This document shows, piece after piece, positions 1 to 10,866 of a DNA stretch of 64,000 bases. The stretch lies in assembly GCA_900468625.1 (NCBI GenBank), contig UBUL01000018.1, positions 531,315 through 595,314 on the forward strand. The letters are read 5' to 3'. Each line of letters begins with the position of its first letter. The first letter of the stretch is position 1. The translations under genes and the position numbers were made by a program. This DNA is from Hyphomicrobiales bacterium (GTDB lineage: Bacteria; Pseudomonadota; Alphaproteobacteria; Rhizobiales; Rhizobiaceae). Under the pieces are notes generated by a model that was not told the DNA's origin, searched no databases, and worked only from the letters and a program-made list of their open reading frames with translations.

Positions 1-8
1 CGTCCGGC

Positions 9-527
9 TTAGTCTTCCAGCCGCTTTTGATCGGACCATGGCGACTTTCGGTTCGGTTCGCGGCGGAAATCGCCTTCATCCAGATCGACGACAGTTCCAG
101 GGTTGTGAGGCCGAGGCTGCGGGCCGGCGCCCGGACCCTGTCCGCGGCGGAAAGCACGCGAGTTGCCGACGACGACGATGCGCTTGCGCAGGATCTTCCA
201 GGCGAGATCGCGCACCGCCGGAATGAAAAGCAGAAGGCCGATGATGTCGGAGATGAAGCCGGGCAGCATCAGGAAGAAGGCGGCGACGACGATCATGGCG
301 CCGTGCACCATCTCACGGCCGGGATCGCCGCCGTTGCGGCTTTCGGCCGATATGCGCTGGAGAATACCGATACCCTGAATTCTCAAAAGAGCGGCACCGA
401 GGATCACGCTGAGGATGACGAGCCCCAATGTCGCCCAGACGCCGATCATCTTTCCGACGATGATGAATCCGGCGATCTCAGCCAGAGGCATCAGAAAAAC
501 GAAGATAGGAAGAAAAGATGGGCGCAT
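9..527 (-). CDS. fxsA: FxsA family membrane protein
   Basis: This is a small cytoplasmic-membrane protein of the FxsA family. E. coli FxsA, when overproduced, relieves F-plasmid exclusion of phage T7; its physiological role is unclear. The N-terminal half holds hydrophobic segments (FLPIFVFLMPLAEIAGFII, then a Val/Leu/Ile-rich stretch and another near residues 75-95), followed by a basic, Pro/Gly/Arg-rich cytoplasmic tail. I chose the ATG at 525-527 (MRPSFLPIF) because the reading frame further upstream encodes a charged, non-conserved extension. The 172-residue length fits the family. It is divergent from the timA-like gene across about 145 bp, so the two probably have back-to-back promoters. 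The family assignment is firm; the role is not known. Confidence 0.85.
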   Translation of the reverse strand: MRPSFLPIFVFLMPLAEIAGFIIVGKMIGVWATLGLVILSVILGAALLRIQGIGILQRISAESRNGGDPGREMVHGAMIVVAAFFLMLPGFISDIIGLLLFIPAVRDLAWKILRKRIVVVGNSRAFRRGQGPGAGPQPRPHNPGTVVDLDEGDFRREPNRKSPWSDQKRLED

Positions 528-673
528 GTTACGGTGGTCCTGAAAGCGGGTTTCTTCGCTTAAACGTTGGTTTCCTACGTATAGCAAAGAAACTGGTCCG
601 CTATTTGAATGATAGATCGATGCGGACTATATGGGGATTGATCTTCTAATTTTAACGGTGGTTCCGATACGAG

Positions 674-1375
674 ATGGGTGCAAACGACTTTGTGACGATC
701 TTTTTCCTGGTGGCGGCAGTGCTGATTTTCTTTCAGTTGCGCAGCGTCCTTGGCCGCCGCACGGGGAATGAGAAGCCGCCGCGCGATCTCTACGGTTCTG
801 CAGATCCGGTCAATGGCCCGACGCCACCGGACGCCGGCAAGGTGGTGACCTTGCCTCGCCGCGACGGCACCGAGGAGGAAGACCGTTTCGCCGCCATCGA
901 CGCCTTTACCCCGGCCGGCACGCCGCTCAATGATTCGCTGCGCGAGGTGAATAAGGCAGACCCGTCCTTCAATCCGAAGGAATTCGTCAACGGCGCCCGC
1001 ATGGCCTATGAGATGATCGTCATGGCCTTTGCGGATGGCGACCGCAAATCGCTGAAAGGGCTGCTATCGCGCGAGGTCTATGACGGTTTCGACGCTGCCA
1101 TCGCCGACCGCGAAGCCAAGGGCGAGAAAATTAAGTCGACGTTCATCGGCATCGACAAGGCCGATATCGTCATTGCCGAGGTGAAGGGAACGGAAGCCCT
1201 CATCACCATGCGCATCGTCAGCCAGATGATTTCCGCCACCTATGACAAGGCCGGTACACTGATAGACGGAGATGCCGAGACCGTGGCCGAAATCAGCGAT
1301 CTCTGGACCTTTGCCCGCGATACGCGTTCGCGCGATCCGAACTGGAAACTCGTGGCGACCGAATCGGAACAATGA
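674..1375 (+). CDS. Tim44/TimA-like domain protein
   Basis: The product has 233 residues. An N-terminal membrane anchor (VTIFFLVAAVLIFF, about residues 7-20) is followed by a Pro/Asp-rich linker. From about residue 95 there is a Tim44-like domain (FNPKEFVNGARMAYEMIV, then AFADGDRKSLKGLLSREVYDGF). Bacterial Tim44-like (TimA) proteins are inner-membrane proteins related to the mitochondrial import motor subunit Tim44. Their bacterial role is poorly defined. The stop codon overlaps the mltA start (ATGA), so the two are probably translationally coupled. A TimA-MltA-Smr order is common in rhizobia from general knowledge, which supports the call. Start ATG at 674. Confidence 0.88.
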   Translation: MGANDFVTIFFLVAAVLIFFQLRSVLGRRTGNEKPPRDLYGSADPVNGPTPPDAGKVVTLPRRDGTEEEDRFAAIDAFTPAGTPLNDSLREVNKADPSFNPKEFVNGARMAYEMIVMAFADGDRKSLKGLLSREVYDGFDAAIADREAKGEKIKSTFIGIDKADIVIAEVKGTEALITMRIVSQMISATYDKAGTLIDGDAETVAEISDLWTFARDTRSRDPNWKLVATESEQ

Positions 1376-2490
1376 CGAGCCCATCGCAGGAATTCAGGCT
1401 GGAACCGGCAACCTTCGCGGATCTGAAGGGCTGGGAGGAGGACGATCCTTCCAGCCTTTTTCGCGCGATGAGGGACTGCCGAAACCATATCCGCACCATG
1501 AAGCCCTACCGCACGGGCGCCGTCGGGCTGACCGCCGACGATCTGTTGACGCTTCTCGACGCCGCAGAGGGAAGATGGCCGCAAGACGCCGCCGAAGCCC
1601 GCGCTTTCTTCGAGGAGCATTGCCGGCCTTTCTTCATTCGTCGCGACGGTGGCGCGACTGGCTTCGTGACTGCCTTCTATGAGCCGGAAATCGAAGTTTC
1701 GGCCGCGCCGGACGAAACCCACCGCTATCCCTTCTATCGCCGGCCGGACGATCTGATCGATCTCGACGATACCAACCGGCCCGCCGAGCTCGACCCATCC
1801 TATATGTTCGGCAGGCTTCAGGACGGTGACATTTCCGCCTATCCTGACCGCGGCGAAATCGACCGCGGCTATCTCGAAGGCAGGGGTCTGGAAATCGCCT
1901 GGGCAAAATCCAAGGTCGATGTCTTCTTCGTGCATGTGCAGGGTGCTGCGCGCTTGCGTTATCCCGATGGGCGTCTCGGCCGCATCACCTATGCCGCCAA
2001 GGCCGGTCATCCCTTCTCGGCGGTCGGGCGCCTGCTTATCGAACGCGGCCTGCTGGATCGCGCAACCATCTCCATGCAGACGATCCGTGACTGGCTCTAT
2101 GCGCATCCCGAGCAGGTCGATGAAGTTCTTTGGCACAATCGGTCCTATATTTTCTTCGGCGGGGCCGATGTCAGCGATGCTGCGCTGGGTCCGATCGCGG
2201 CGGCGAAAGTGCCGCTGCTGCCGGGCCGTTCCCTTGCGGTCGACCGGCTCATCCACACCTTCGGCTTTCCCTTTTTCATCCGCTCTGAAAGTCTGACGCA
2301 TCTTAATGCCGGCAAGCCTTTCGCGCGGCTGATGCTGGCCCTCGATACGGGCTCTGCGATCGTCGGACCGGCGCGTGGCGACATCTTTACCGGCTCCGGC
2401 TACGATGCCGGAGAGCTTGCCGGCATCGTGCGCAATGACGCCGATTTTTATATACTCATTCCAAAGGCGGCGGCGCAGAGGTTCGGCTGA
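1372..2490 (+). CDS. mltA: murein transglycosylase A (MltA)
   Basis: This is a lytic transglycosylase that cleaves the MurNAc-GlcNAc bond with formation of 1,6-anhydroMurNAc. The 372-residue protein shows the MltA domain in the middle (VTAFYEPEIEVS near residue 99; GRITYAAKAGHPFSAVGRLL near 203) and the C-terminal 3D domain. The latter contains LDTGSAIVGPARGDIFTGSG, with Asp325 matching the catalytic Asp of the family. It overlaps the upstream timA-like gene by 4 nt and the downstream smr gene by 1 nt (TGATG), so this is one coupled operon. Oddly, no signal peptide or lipobox is visible from this start, although the enzyme works on periplasmic peptidoglycan. Confidence 0.93.
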   Translation: MTSPSQEFRLEPATFADLKGWEEDDPSSLFRAMRDCRNHIRTMKPYRTGAVGLTADDLLTLLDAAEGRWPQDAAEARAFFEEHCRPFFIRRDGGATGFVTAFYEPEIEVSAAPDETHRYPFYRRPDDLIDLDDTNRPAELDPSYMFGRLQDGDISAYPDRGEIDRGYLEGRGLEIAWAKSKVDVFFVHVQGAARLRYPDGRLGRITYAAKAGHPFSAVGRLLIERGLLDRATISMQTIRDWLYAHPEQVDEVLWHNRSYIFFGGADVSDAALGPIAAAKVPLLPGRSLAVDRLIHTFGFPFFIRSESLTHLNAGKPFARLMLALDTGSAIVGPARGDIFTGSGYDAGELAGIVRNDADFYILIPKAAAQRFG

Positions 2491-3074
2491 TGGCCCCGGA
2501 ACGGCAGAACAAGGATCGAAAGCTCAGTACGGAAGACCGCATCCTCTGGGGTAAGGTCGCCAAGAGCACACGCCCCATGCCGGGCCGAACGGCTGATATC
2601 GAAGCTTTTGAGGCGGCGCTGCAGGCCGAAGTCGAGAGCGAAGAAAATAGCCGCGCAGCAAAGGCAAAGCCGGCGCCCGTTCCCGCGGAAGCGCAGGAAA
2701 CGCCAGCGCCCGTAAAGCAGCCCGCAGGGCGCCACCATCCGCTGGAACGTCCCGTCAAGCGCAAGATCGCCAAGGGCCATCTGGCGCTCGAAGCCCGGAT
2801 CGACCTCCACGGCCTCATTCAGAGCGAGGCGCATTCCATGCTTCTGGATTTTCTGCTGCGTGCCCATGGCCGCGGCCTTCGCCATGTGCTCGTCATAACA
2901 GGCAAGGGCAGCTCCATGGGCAGCGAAGGCGCGCTGAAGCGCGCCGTGCCGCTCTGGTTTTCCAAGCCCGAATTCCGCTTTCTGATCTCCTCCTACGAAA
3001 CGGCGGCGCAACATCACGGCGGCGAAGGTGCGCTCTATATTCGTCTGTCGCGCCTGAAGGGGGAGAAGCCTTGA
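2490..3074 (+). CDS. Smr/MutS2 domain protein
   Basis: The 194-residue protein has a disordered, charged N-terminal half rich in Ala/Pro/Glu/Lys and a C-terminal Smr domain. The domain starts near residue 107 with the IDLHGL motif and continues through VITGKGSSMG to the GEGALYIRLSR end. Smr domains, first described at the C-terminus of MutS2, are nucleases or nucleic-acid binders. Stand-alone proteo-bacterial forms (YdaL/YfcN-like) are DNA endonuclease-like. The start overlaps the mltA stop (TGATG). The gene's own stop overlaps the TTG start of the following XRE regulator. The domain call is firm; the cellular role is inferred only. Confidence 0.9.
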   Translation: MAPERQNKDRKLSTEDRILWGKVAKSTRPMPGRTADIEAFEAALQAEVESEENSRAAKAKPAPVPAEAQETPAPVKQPAGRHHPLERPVKRKIAKGHLALEARIDLHGLIQSEAHSMLLDFLLRAHGRGLRHVLVITGKGSSMGSEGALKRAVPLWFSKPEFRFLISSYETAAQHHGGEGALYIRLSRLKGEKP

Positions 3075-3436
3075 CCCCCTTCGGCGAAGCAGTGCGGAAA
3101 TTAAGGCTGCGCAAGGGCGTCTCGCAAAAGCAGATGGCGGCTGCCCTCAATGTGACTCCGGCTTATTTATCCGCTTTGGAACACGGAAAGCGCGGTCTGC
3201 CGACCTTCGATCTCCTGCAGCGCATCGCCGGCTATTTCAACATCATCTGGGACGAGGCCGAGGAATTGTTCCTGCTGGCCCGTTTTTCCGACCCGCGCGT
3301 CGTCGTCGATACATCCGGGCTTGCGCCCGAATATACCGCCTTTGTCAACCACTTGGCGGGCAAGATCCGCAGCCTTGACGCGGCGACGATCCGCGAACTG
3401 TCGAAGGTTCTGGAAAATGCCGGAAAAACCGGCTGA
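3071..3436 (+). CDS. XRE-family helix-turn-helix regulator
   Basis: The product is a 121-residue DNA-binding protein. The N-terminal HTH_XRE domain lies at about residues 4-60 (FGEAVRKLRLRKGVSQKQMA, then VTPAYLSALEHGKRGLPTFD). It is followed by a C-terminal helical part (LDAATIRELSKVLENAGK). The start is a TTG that overlaps the smr stop (TTGA), and no better in-frame ATG exists before the HTH. It is the last gene of the timA-mltA-smr-xre string. This type of small XRE protein next to Smr is common in rhizobia. The target genes are unknown. Confidence 0.85.
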   Translation: MTPFGEAVRKLRLRKGVSQKQMAAALNVTPAYLSALEHGKRGLPTFDLLQRIAGYFNIIWDEAEELFLLARFSDPRVVVDTSGLAPEYTAFVNHLAGKIRSLDAATIRELSKVLENAGKTG

Positions 3437-3538
3437 AAAGCGCCTTAATCCCCTGTTTTATACCTGATTTTCGGGCCTTCCATTTGGAACTTCAGGATGA
3501 AACATCCTATATTCAGACCAGGAAAAACCGCTGATTCG

Positions 3539-6126
<2,588 letters not shown>

Positions 6127-6146
6127 CCGCTTGTTTCAGACACAAA

Positions 6147-6186
6147 AAAAGCCCGCCAGGAACATACGGCGAGCTTTTCTTTTTTT
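6147..6186. terminator. terminator between gyrB and the nitroreductase gene
   Basis: A hairpin formed by AAAAGC-CGCC and GGCG-GCTTTT, with one C/A mismatch and a loop of about 10 nt, is followed by a CTTTTTTT run on the plus strand. The A-run on the left side could serve the convergent nitroreductase gene as well. It lies 20 nt after the gyrB stop. Confidence 0.8.
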
Positions 6187-6191
6187 ATCAA

Positions 6192-6791
6192 TTACTTGGC
6201 GATGAAGGTGCCGTTGAAGGCCAGTTCCGAAAGCGGCTTGCGCTGGCTCGGCACTTCGCGCTCGCGCAGCTTTTCCGGAAGCTGGTTCTTGTCGCCGATC
6301 TTGCCGATCGCGACGGCAGCCTCGACGCGGAAGCCATCGGGAATGCCCAAAACCTCATAGGATTTCTCGACATGGAAACCGGTCATGCCGTGGGCTTCGT
6401 AGCCGGCTAGGTGTGCCTGGATCGCCAGGAACCCCCAGGCGGTGCCGGCATCGAAGGAATGGCTGTAGCTGGGCTTCTGTTCGGCGGAGCCAACCTCGCC
6501 GCTATGGGTGCGGGAAATGACGAAAAGCAGCGCGGCAGCGGATTTCACCCAGCCCTGATTGAACTCCACCAGCACGCTCAAGAACCGGTCCCAATGTTCC
6601 GAGCCGCGCAGAGCGTAGAGGAAGCGCCACGGCTGAAGGTTAGAAGCGGAAGGCGCCCAATGCGCCGCTTCCAGAATGGTCAGCAGATCCTGTTCAGGCA
6701 TAGTCTCGTTGGAATAGGCGCGCGGTGACCAGCGGTCGAGAAAGAGCTTGTCGATCGGATATTGGGATTCGCGGCTGTTGCTTGATGTCAT
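6192..6791 (-). CDS. nitroreductase family protein
   Basis: The product is a 199-residue FMN-dependent oxidoreductase of the nitroreductase superfamily. N-terminal family features are RWSPRAYSNETMPEQDLL (phosphate-binding Arg/Ser/Arg region) and AAHWAPSASNLQPWRFLYA. The central MTGFH segment and the C-terminal basic tail also fit. Such enzymes reduce quinones, nitroaromatics or related substrates with NAD(P)H; the substrate here cannot be read from sequence. It lies 81 bp downstream of the DUF2218 gene on the same strand, so the two are likely co-transcribed. It is convergent with gyrB. Confidence 0.9.
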   Translation of the reverse strand: MTSSNSRESQYPIDKLFLDRWSPRAYSNETMPEQDLLTILEAAHWAPSASNLQPWRFLYALRGSEHWDRFLSVLVEFNQGWVKSAAALLFVISRTHSGEVGSAEQKPSYSHSFDAGTAWGFLAIQAHLAGYEAHGMTGFHVEKSYEVLGIPDGFRVEAAVAIGKIGDKNQLPEKLREREVPSQRKPLSELAFNGTFIAK

Positions 6792-6872
6792 GGGGCTTCT
6801 TTCCTTGGAGAGGGGTCGGCCGTGAGCCGGTGGAAACCGACTGTCGGCTGGTTATGAATAGAGGATGGGAGC

Positions 6873-7163
6873 TTAGGTTCTGGCCGCCCAGCTCACGTCG
6901 AGCTCCTCGCGAAAGGCGAAGCGCTTGAGATGGTCGGCGACGACGGTCTGCATGCGCTCGAGGTCTTCGGGCTTCTCGACCGTCAGCGTCATGGTAAGGG
7001 TGCCGGGCTCGGCCGCCAAATCGACGAAGTTTTCCGGGCTGAAGGGTACCTTGCCGGCGGCGGCATCGAATTCCACGCTGAAGCGATGGCTCCAATGCTT
7101 GCACAGCTGCTGGAGATAACGGCTGGCATGGTCGGTTTTGACTTTGGAAACGGATGTCGCCAT
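6873..7163 (-). CDS. DUF2218 domain protein
   Basis: This is a 96-residue soluble protein that matches DUF2218 over its whole length. Recognisable features are KTDHASRYLQQLCKHWSHRF at the N-terminus, the acidic middle, and LERMQTVVADHLKRFAFREE at the C-terminus. DUF2218 genes often sit next to siderophore or iron-uptake genes in proteobacteria, but their function is not established. Here the neighbours are a nitroreductase downstream and a divergent glutathionyl-hydroquinone reductase, which would suit a redox or quinone context. That link is inference. Confidence 0.85.
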   Translation of the reverse strand: MATSVSKVKTDHASRYLQQLCKHWSHRFSVEFDAAAGKVPFSPENFVDLAAEPGTLTMTLTVEKPEDLERMQTVVADHLKRFAFREELDVSWAART

Positions 7164-7323
7164 GGGATTTCTCCAATAAACCTGATCGCAAAACGCATCA
7201 TTTCATACATAGAGCCATCAGCATTCGCCAGGTAGACAGTCTGTTTCAAGTTTGCGTTATTCCAGTGAAATTCTGTTCCGCTATGCTGTCCTCGCAAAGG
7301 AACGCGCGAGTGGAGACAGAGCT

Positions 7324-8277
7324 TTGCTGGTAAACGGGAAGTGGACAGAAGATTGGCAGCCGGTCCAGGCCAAGGATGAGAAGGGCGGTTTCGTTCGTCC
7401 GGTTTCAAGCTTCCGCAACTGGGTAACGCCGGACGGCCGGCCGGGGCCGACGGGAAAGGGCGGTTTCGCGGCCGAAGCCGGCCGCTATCATCTCTACGTT
7501 GCCTTGATCTGCCCCTGGGCATCTCGCACACTGATCGGCCGCAAGCTGAAGGGGCTGGAAAACGCCATTTCCGTTTCCATCGTCCAACCCGTTCTTTCCA
7601 AGCAGGGCTGGCGGTTTGGTGATTATCCCGGTGCCACGAACGATCCCGTAAACGGCGCTACCTACATGCACGAGATCTATACGAAGGCCGATCCGGCCTT
7701 CACCGGCCGCGCCACGGTTCCGGTGCTCTGGGACAAGCGGACCGGCACCATCGTCAACAATGAATCCTCCGATATCCTGCGCATGCTGAATGACGGTTTC
7801 GGCGGTCTTGCCCGCAACGACATCGATCTTTATCCGGCCGGCAAGCGGGAAGAGATCGACAGTTTCAATGCCCGGATCTATCCGGCACTCAACAATGGCG
7901 TCTATCGCGCCGGCTTCGCGACGACGCAGATCGCTTATGAGGAGGCCTTCAACGCGGTCTTCGATTGCCTCGATCGGGTTGAGACGGAATTGGAGGGCAA
8001 CGCCTTTCTCTTTACCGACTATCCGACGGAAAGTGATATCAGGCTGTTCGTCACCCTTGTCCGCTTCGATGTCGCCTATCATGGCCTCTTCAAATGCAAT
8101 CTCCGCCGATTGTCGGACTATGCCAATCTGCAGTCCTTCTGTCGCCGCATGCTTGATTGGCCGGGTGTTGCCGAAACGGTGAATTTCGATCATATCAAGC
8201 GCGGCTACTACTCGATTTCGACGCTCAATCCCACCGGCATCGTGCCGCTGGGGCCAGCGCTCGACGAGCTGTTCTGA
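7324..8277 (+). CDS. glutathionyl-hydroquinone reductase (ECM4/YqjG-like glutathione transferase)
   Basis: This is a Xi-class glutathione transferase that reduces glutathionyl-hydroquinones using a catalytic cysteine. The N-terminal thioredoxin-fold domain holds YVALICPWASRTLI, with the CPWA cysteine. The C-terminal helical domain contains NNGVYRAGFATTQIAYEEAF and IRLFVTLVRFDVAYHGLFKCN. I propose the TTG at 7324, preceded by GGAGA at 7312. The first residues are then LVNGKWTEDW and the catalytic Cys becomes residue 63, as in E. coli YqjG. A longer frame opens at TTG 7252. The gene is divergent from DUF2218/nitroreductase. Confidence 0.9.
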   Translation: MLVNGKWTEDWQPVQAKDEKGGFVRPVSSFRNWVTPDGRPGPTGKGGFAAEAGRYHLYVALICPWASRTLIGRKLKGLENAISVSIVQPVLSKQGWRFGDYPGATNDPVNGATYMHEIYTKADPAFTGRATVPVLWDKRTGTIVNNESSDILRMLNDGFGGLARNDIDLYPAGKREEIDSFNARIYPALNNGVYRAGFATTQIAYEEAFNAVFDCLDRVETELEGNAFLFTDYPTESDIRLFVTLVRFDVAYHGLFKCNLRRLSDYANLQSFCRRMLDWPGVAETVNFDHIKRGYYSISTLNPTGIVPLGPALDELF

Positions 8278-8341
8278 TACTCGACCGCCTTGAAAAAGCG
8301 GTCTAAGGTCTGCCCCGTTCGATGGATCGGGGAGGACCGTC

Positions 8342-9760
8342 ATGAATTGGGAGGAGTTCCGACAGTGGTCGGAGAAGGCGGCAAATTGGGGCGCGGATTA
8401 TCGCGCGTCGCTTCGCGGCAGGCCGGTACGGGCAAAGATGGCGCCGGGCGAGATATCAGCGCATATTGCCGATTCCCCGCCGGCAACAGGCGAAGCCATG
8501 GAGGATATCTTCCGGGACTTCGAGGATATCCTCGTTCCAGGCATGACGCATTGGCAGCATCCGCGCTTCTTTGCCTATTTCCCGGCCAATGCCGCTCCCG
8601 TTTCGGTGATCGCCGAATATCTAGTCAGTGCCATCGCCGCCCAATGCATGCTCTGGCAGACATCGCCTTCCGCGACGGAGCTTGAAACGAAAGTGGTCGA
8701 CTGGCTGCGCCAGGCGCTCGGTCTACCTGAAACCTTCACCGGCGTCATCCAGGATTCCGCCTCGACGGCAACGCTCGCCGCCGTCCTGGTCATGCGCGAG
8801 AGAGCGCTGGACTGGCAGGGCAATAGCCAGGGGCTCGCCGGAAACAAGGCGGTGCGCATCTATTCCACCGACCAGGTTCACACCTCAATCGACCGCGCCA
8901 TCTGGATATCAGGCATCGGCGAGGAAAATCTGGTGCGCATTCCCTCAGGCGGCCCCAGCAAAGCCATGGACCCGAAAGCGCTCGCTGCGGCCATAGAGCG
9001 CGATCGCGCGGCCGGGTTTTTACCCGCCGGTGTCATCGCCTGTGTCGGCGGCACCAGCGTCGGCGCCTGCGATGATATCGCTGCCGTCGTCGAGGTTGCG
9101 CATGCGCATGGGCTCTATGTCCATGTCGATGCCGCCTGGGCGGGCTCGGCGATGATCTGCCCGGAATTCCGCACGCTTTGGCAAGGTGTCGAGCAGGCCG
9201 ATTCCATCGTCTTCAATCCGCATAAATGGCTCGGTGCGCAATTCGATTGCTCCGTCCAGTTCGTGCGCGAGCCGGAGACGCTGGTGCGCACGCTGGCGAT
9301 CCAGCCCGAATATCTCCGCACCCACGGCCATGACGGCATCATCAACTATTCGGAGTGGTCCGTGCCGCTCGGCCGCCGCTTCCGCGCATTGAAGCTTTGG
9401 TTCCTGCTGCGCTATCACGGCCTGGAAGGCTTGCGCACGATGATCCGCAACCACGTTTCCTGGTCGCAGAATCTGGCGAAGCGCCTTGCGGCGGAACCGG
9501 ATTTCGAAGTTGTCACCGAGCCGTTCCTGTCGCTATTTTCCTTCGATCATAAGGCGCCTGCGGGCGTGGATCAGGAACAGCATACGCAGCGTCTGATTAC
9601 GGCAATCAACAACGACGGTCGCATCTACCTGACGCAGACCCGCGTCGGCGGCCGGCTGGTCATCCGCTTCCAGGCTGGCCAGTTCGAGGCGACGGCGGAG
9701 GATGTCGACACCGCTTTCGGCGTTATCGTTGAAATCGCGCGATCATTGTCCCCGGGTTAG
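8342..9760 (+). CDS. PLP-dependent group II decarboxylase (aromatic amino acid decarboxylase-like)
   Basis: The 472-residue protein belongs to the aromatic-L-amino-acid / tyrosine / glutamate decarboxylase family of PLP enzymes. Visible features are HWQHPRFFAYFPANAAPVSV near residue 60, the VHVDAAWAGSA motif with the PLP-nitrogen-binding Asp, and FNPHKWLGAQFDCS. In the last motif Lys295 is the predicted PLP Schiff-base lysine. The substrate is not determined by these motifs; L-DOPA, tryptophan, tyrosine or phenylalanine are all possible. The gene stands alone between the glutathionyl-hydroquinone reductase and an FAH-family hydrolase. Start ATG 8342 follows a GGGGAGGAC Shine-Dalgarno. Confidence 0.92.
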   Translation: MNWEEFRQWSEKAANWGADYRASLRGRPVRAKMAPGEISAHIADSPPATGEAMEDIFRDFEDILVPGMTHWQHPRFFAYFPANAAPVSVIAEYLVSAIAAQCMLWQTSPSATELETKVVDWLRQALGLPETFTGVIQDSASTATLAAVLVMRERALDWQGNSQGLAGNKAVRIYSTDQVHTSIDRAIWISGIGEENLVRIPSGGPSKAMDPKALAAAIERDRAAGFLPAGVIACVGGTSVGACDDIAAVVEVAHAHGLYVHVDAAWAGSAMICPEFRTLWQGVEQADSIVFNPHKWLGAQFDCSVQFVREPETLVRTLAIQPEYLRTHGHDGIINYSEWSVPLGRRFRALKLWFLLRYHGLEGLRTMIRNHVSWSQNLAKRLAAEPDFEVVTEPFLSLFSFDHKAPAGVDQEQHTQRLITAINNDGRIYLTQTRVGGRLVIRFQAGQFEATAEDVDTAFGVIVEIARSLSPG

Positions 9761-9909
9761 AAAAGCTGTTTTTCCGGCGCGGAAGACCGAGTCGTGCTAG
9801 GTTCTCTGAAATCGATTGGTGACACTGGTGAATAACTCGTTCATATGTGGTGTCAGCAATTTTGCCGTAAAGACAATCTCCTCTTTGAAAATGCAGGGAA
9901 GGAAAATCC

Positions 9910-10752
9910 ATGAAACTGTTGCGTGTTGGCGAAGTCGGCAAGGAAAAGCCGGCGCTTCTCGATAGCGACGGCAAGATCCGCGATCTCTCGGCCCATGTTG
10001 CCGATATCGGCGGCGAGGCCATTTCACCCGCAGGTCTGGCAAAGATCGCGGCTCTCGATCCCAAGGGCCTGCCCGAGTTGCCGGAAGGCCGTCTCGGAGC
10101 CTGCGTCGCCGGCACCGGCAAGTTCATCTGCATCGGCCTAAATTTCTCCGACCACGCTGCCGAAACCGGCGCGACCGTGCCGCCGGAGCCGATCATCTTC
10201 ATGAAGGCAAGCTCGGCCATCGTCGGCCCAAACGATAACGTGCTGATCCCGCGCGGGTCTGAAAAAACCGATTGGGAAGTCGAGCTCGGCGTCGTCATCG
10301 GCAAGACGGCGAAATACGTCAGCGAAGCCGATGCGCTTGATTATGTCGCCGGTTACTGCGTTTCCCACGACGTTTCCGAGCGCGCCTTCCAGACCGAGCG
10401 CGCGGGACAATGGACCAAGGGCAAGTCCTGCGACACCTTCGGCCCGATCGGCCCCTGGCTCGTCACCAAGGACGAGATCGCCGATCCGCAGAACCTCGGC
10501 ATGTGGCTCAAGGTCAACGGCAAGATGATGCAGAACGGCTCGACTAGGACCATGGTCTATGGCGTCGCCTATCTCGTCTCCTATCTCAGCCAGTTCATGT
10601 CGCTGCATCCCGGCGACGTCATCTCCACCGGCACGCCTCCCGGCGTCGGCATGGGCATGAAGCCGCCGCAGTACTTGAAGCCGGGCGATGTCGTCGAGCT
10701 TGGGATGGAAGGCTTGGGCACGCAGCGCCAGACCTTCCTGGCCGACGCGTAA
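9910..10752 (+). CDS. fumarylacetoacetate hydrolase family protein
   Basis: This is a 280-residue member of the FAH superfamily, whose members hydrolyse or hydrate diketo and ketoacid substrates using a divalent metal. Family features are FICIGLNFSDHAAETG, PPEPIIFMKASSAIVG, and WEVELGVVIGK with the metal-ligand glutamates. GYCVSHDVSERAFQ and GDVISTGTPPGVGMG also match. The N-terminal 70 residues form the small leading domain typical of the 280-residue subfamily annotated as ureidoglycolate lyase or 2,4-diketo-3-deoxy-fuconate hydrolase. The true substrate is unknown. The start ATG follows a GGGAAGGAAA Shine-Dalgarno. A terminator lies downstream at 10799-10829. Confidence 0.9.
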   Translation: MKLLRVGEVGKEKPALLDSDGKIRDLSAHVADIGGEAISPAGLAKIAALDPKGLPELPEGRLGACVAGTGKFICIGLNFSDHAAETGATVPPEPIIFMKASSAIVGPNDNVLIPRGSEKTDWEVELGVVIGKTAKYVSEADALDYVAGYCVSHDVSERAFQTERAGQWTKGKSCDTFGPIGPWLVTKDEIADPQNLGMWLKVNGKMMQNGSTRTMVYGVAYLVSYLSQFMSLHPGDVISTGTPPGVGMGMKPPQYLKPGDVVELGMEGLGTQRQTFLADA

Positions 10753-10798
10753 GGCGGGCGAATCTCGGGAACTTTAACTTTTTGAGATCATTGTTGAT

Positions 10799-10829
10799 GC
10801 CGGAGAAGCGATTCCCCGGCGCTTTTTTT
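10799..10829 (+). terminator. rho-independent terminator after the FAH-family gene
   Basis: The stem GCCGGaGAA / TTCcCCGGC with a GCGA tetraloop is followed by GCTTTTTTT. It lies 46 nt downstream of the FAH-family stop codon. Confidence 0.85.
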
Positions 10830-10852
10830 AGGAAGAACGATCAGCGGTTATG

Positions 10853-10866
10853 TTGCTCCGCAGCAA
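10853..10866. promoter_or_regulatory. TTGCT-N4-AGCAA inverted repeat upstream of phaZ
   Basis: An inverted repeat with perfect 5-bp arms lies in the 296-bp gap between the FAH-family gene and phaZ, about 185 bp before the phaZ start. TGC/GCA-rich repeats are bound by PhaR (AniA), the regulator of polyhydroxybutyrate genes, in other bacteria. Assigning this one to PhaR is inference. Apart from this and the terminator, the gap shows nothing else I can name. Confidence 0.35.
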
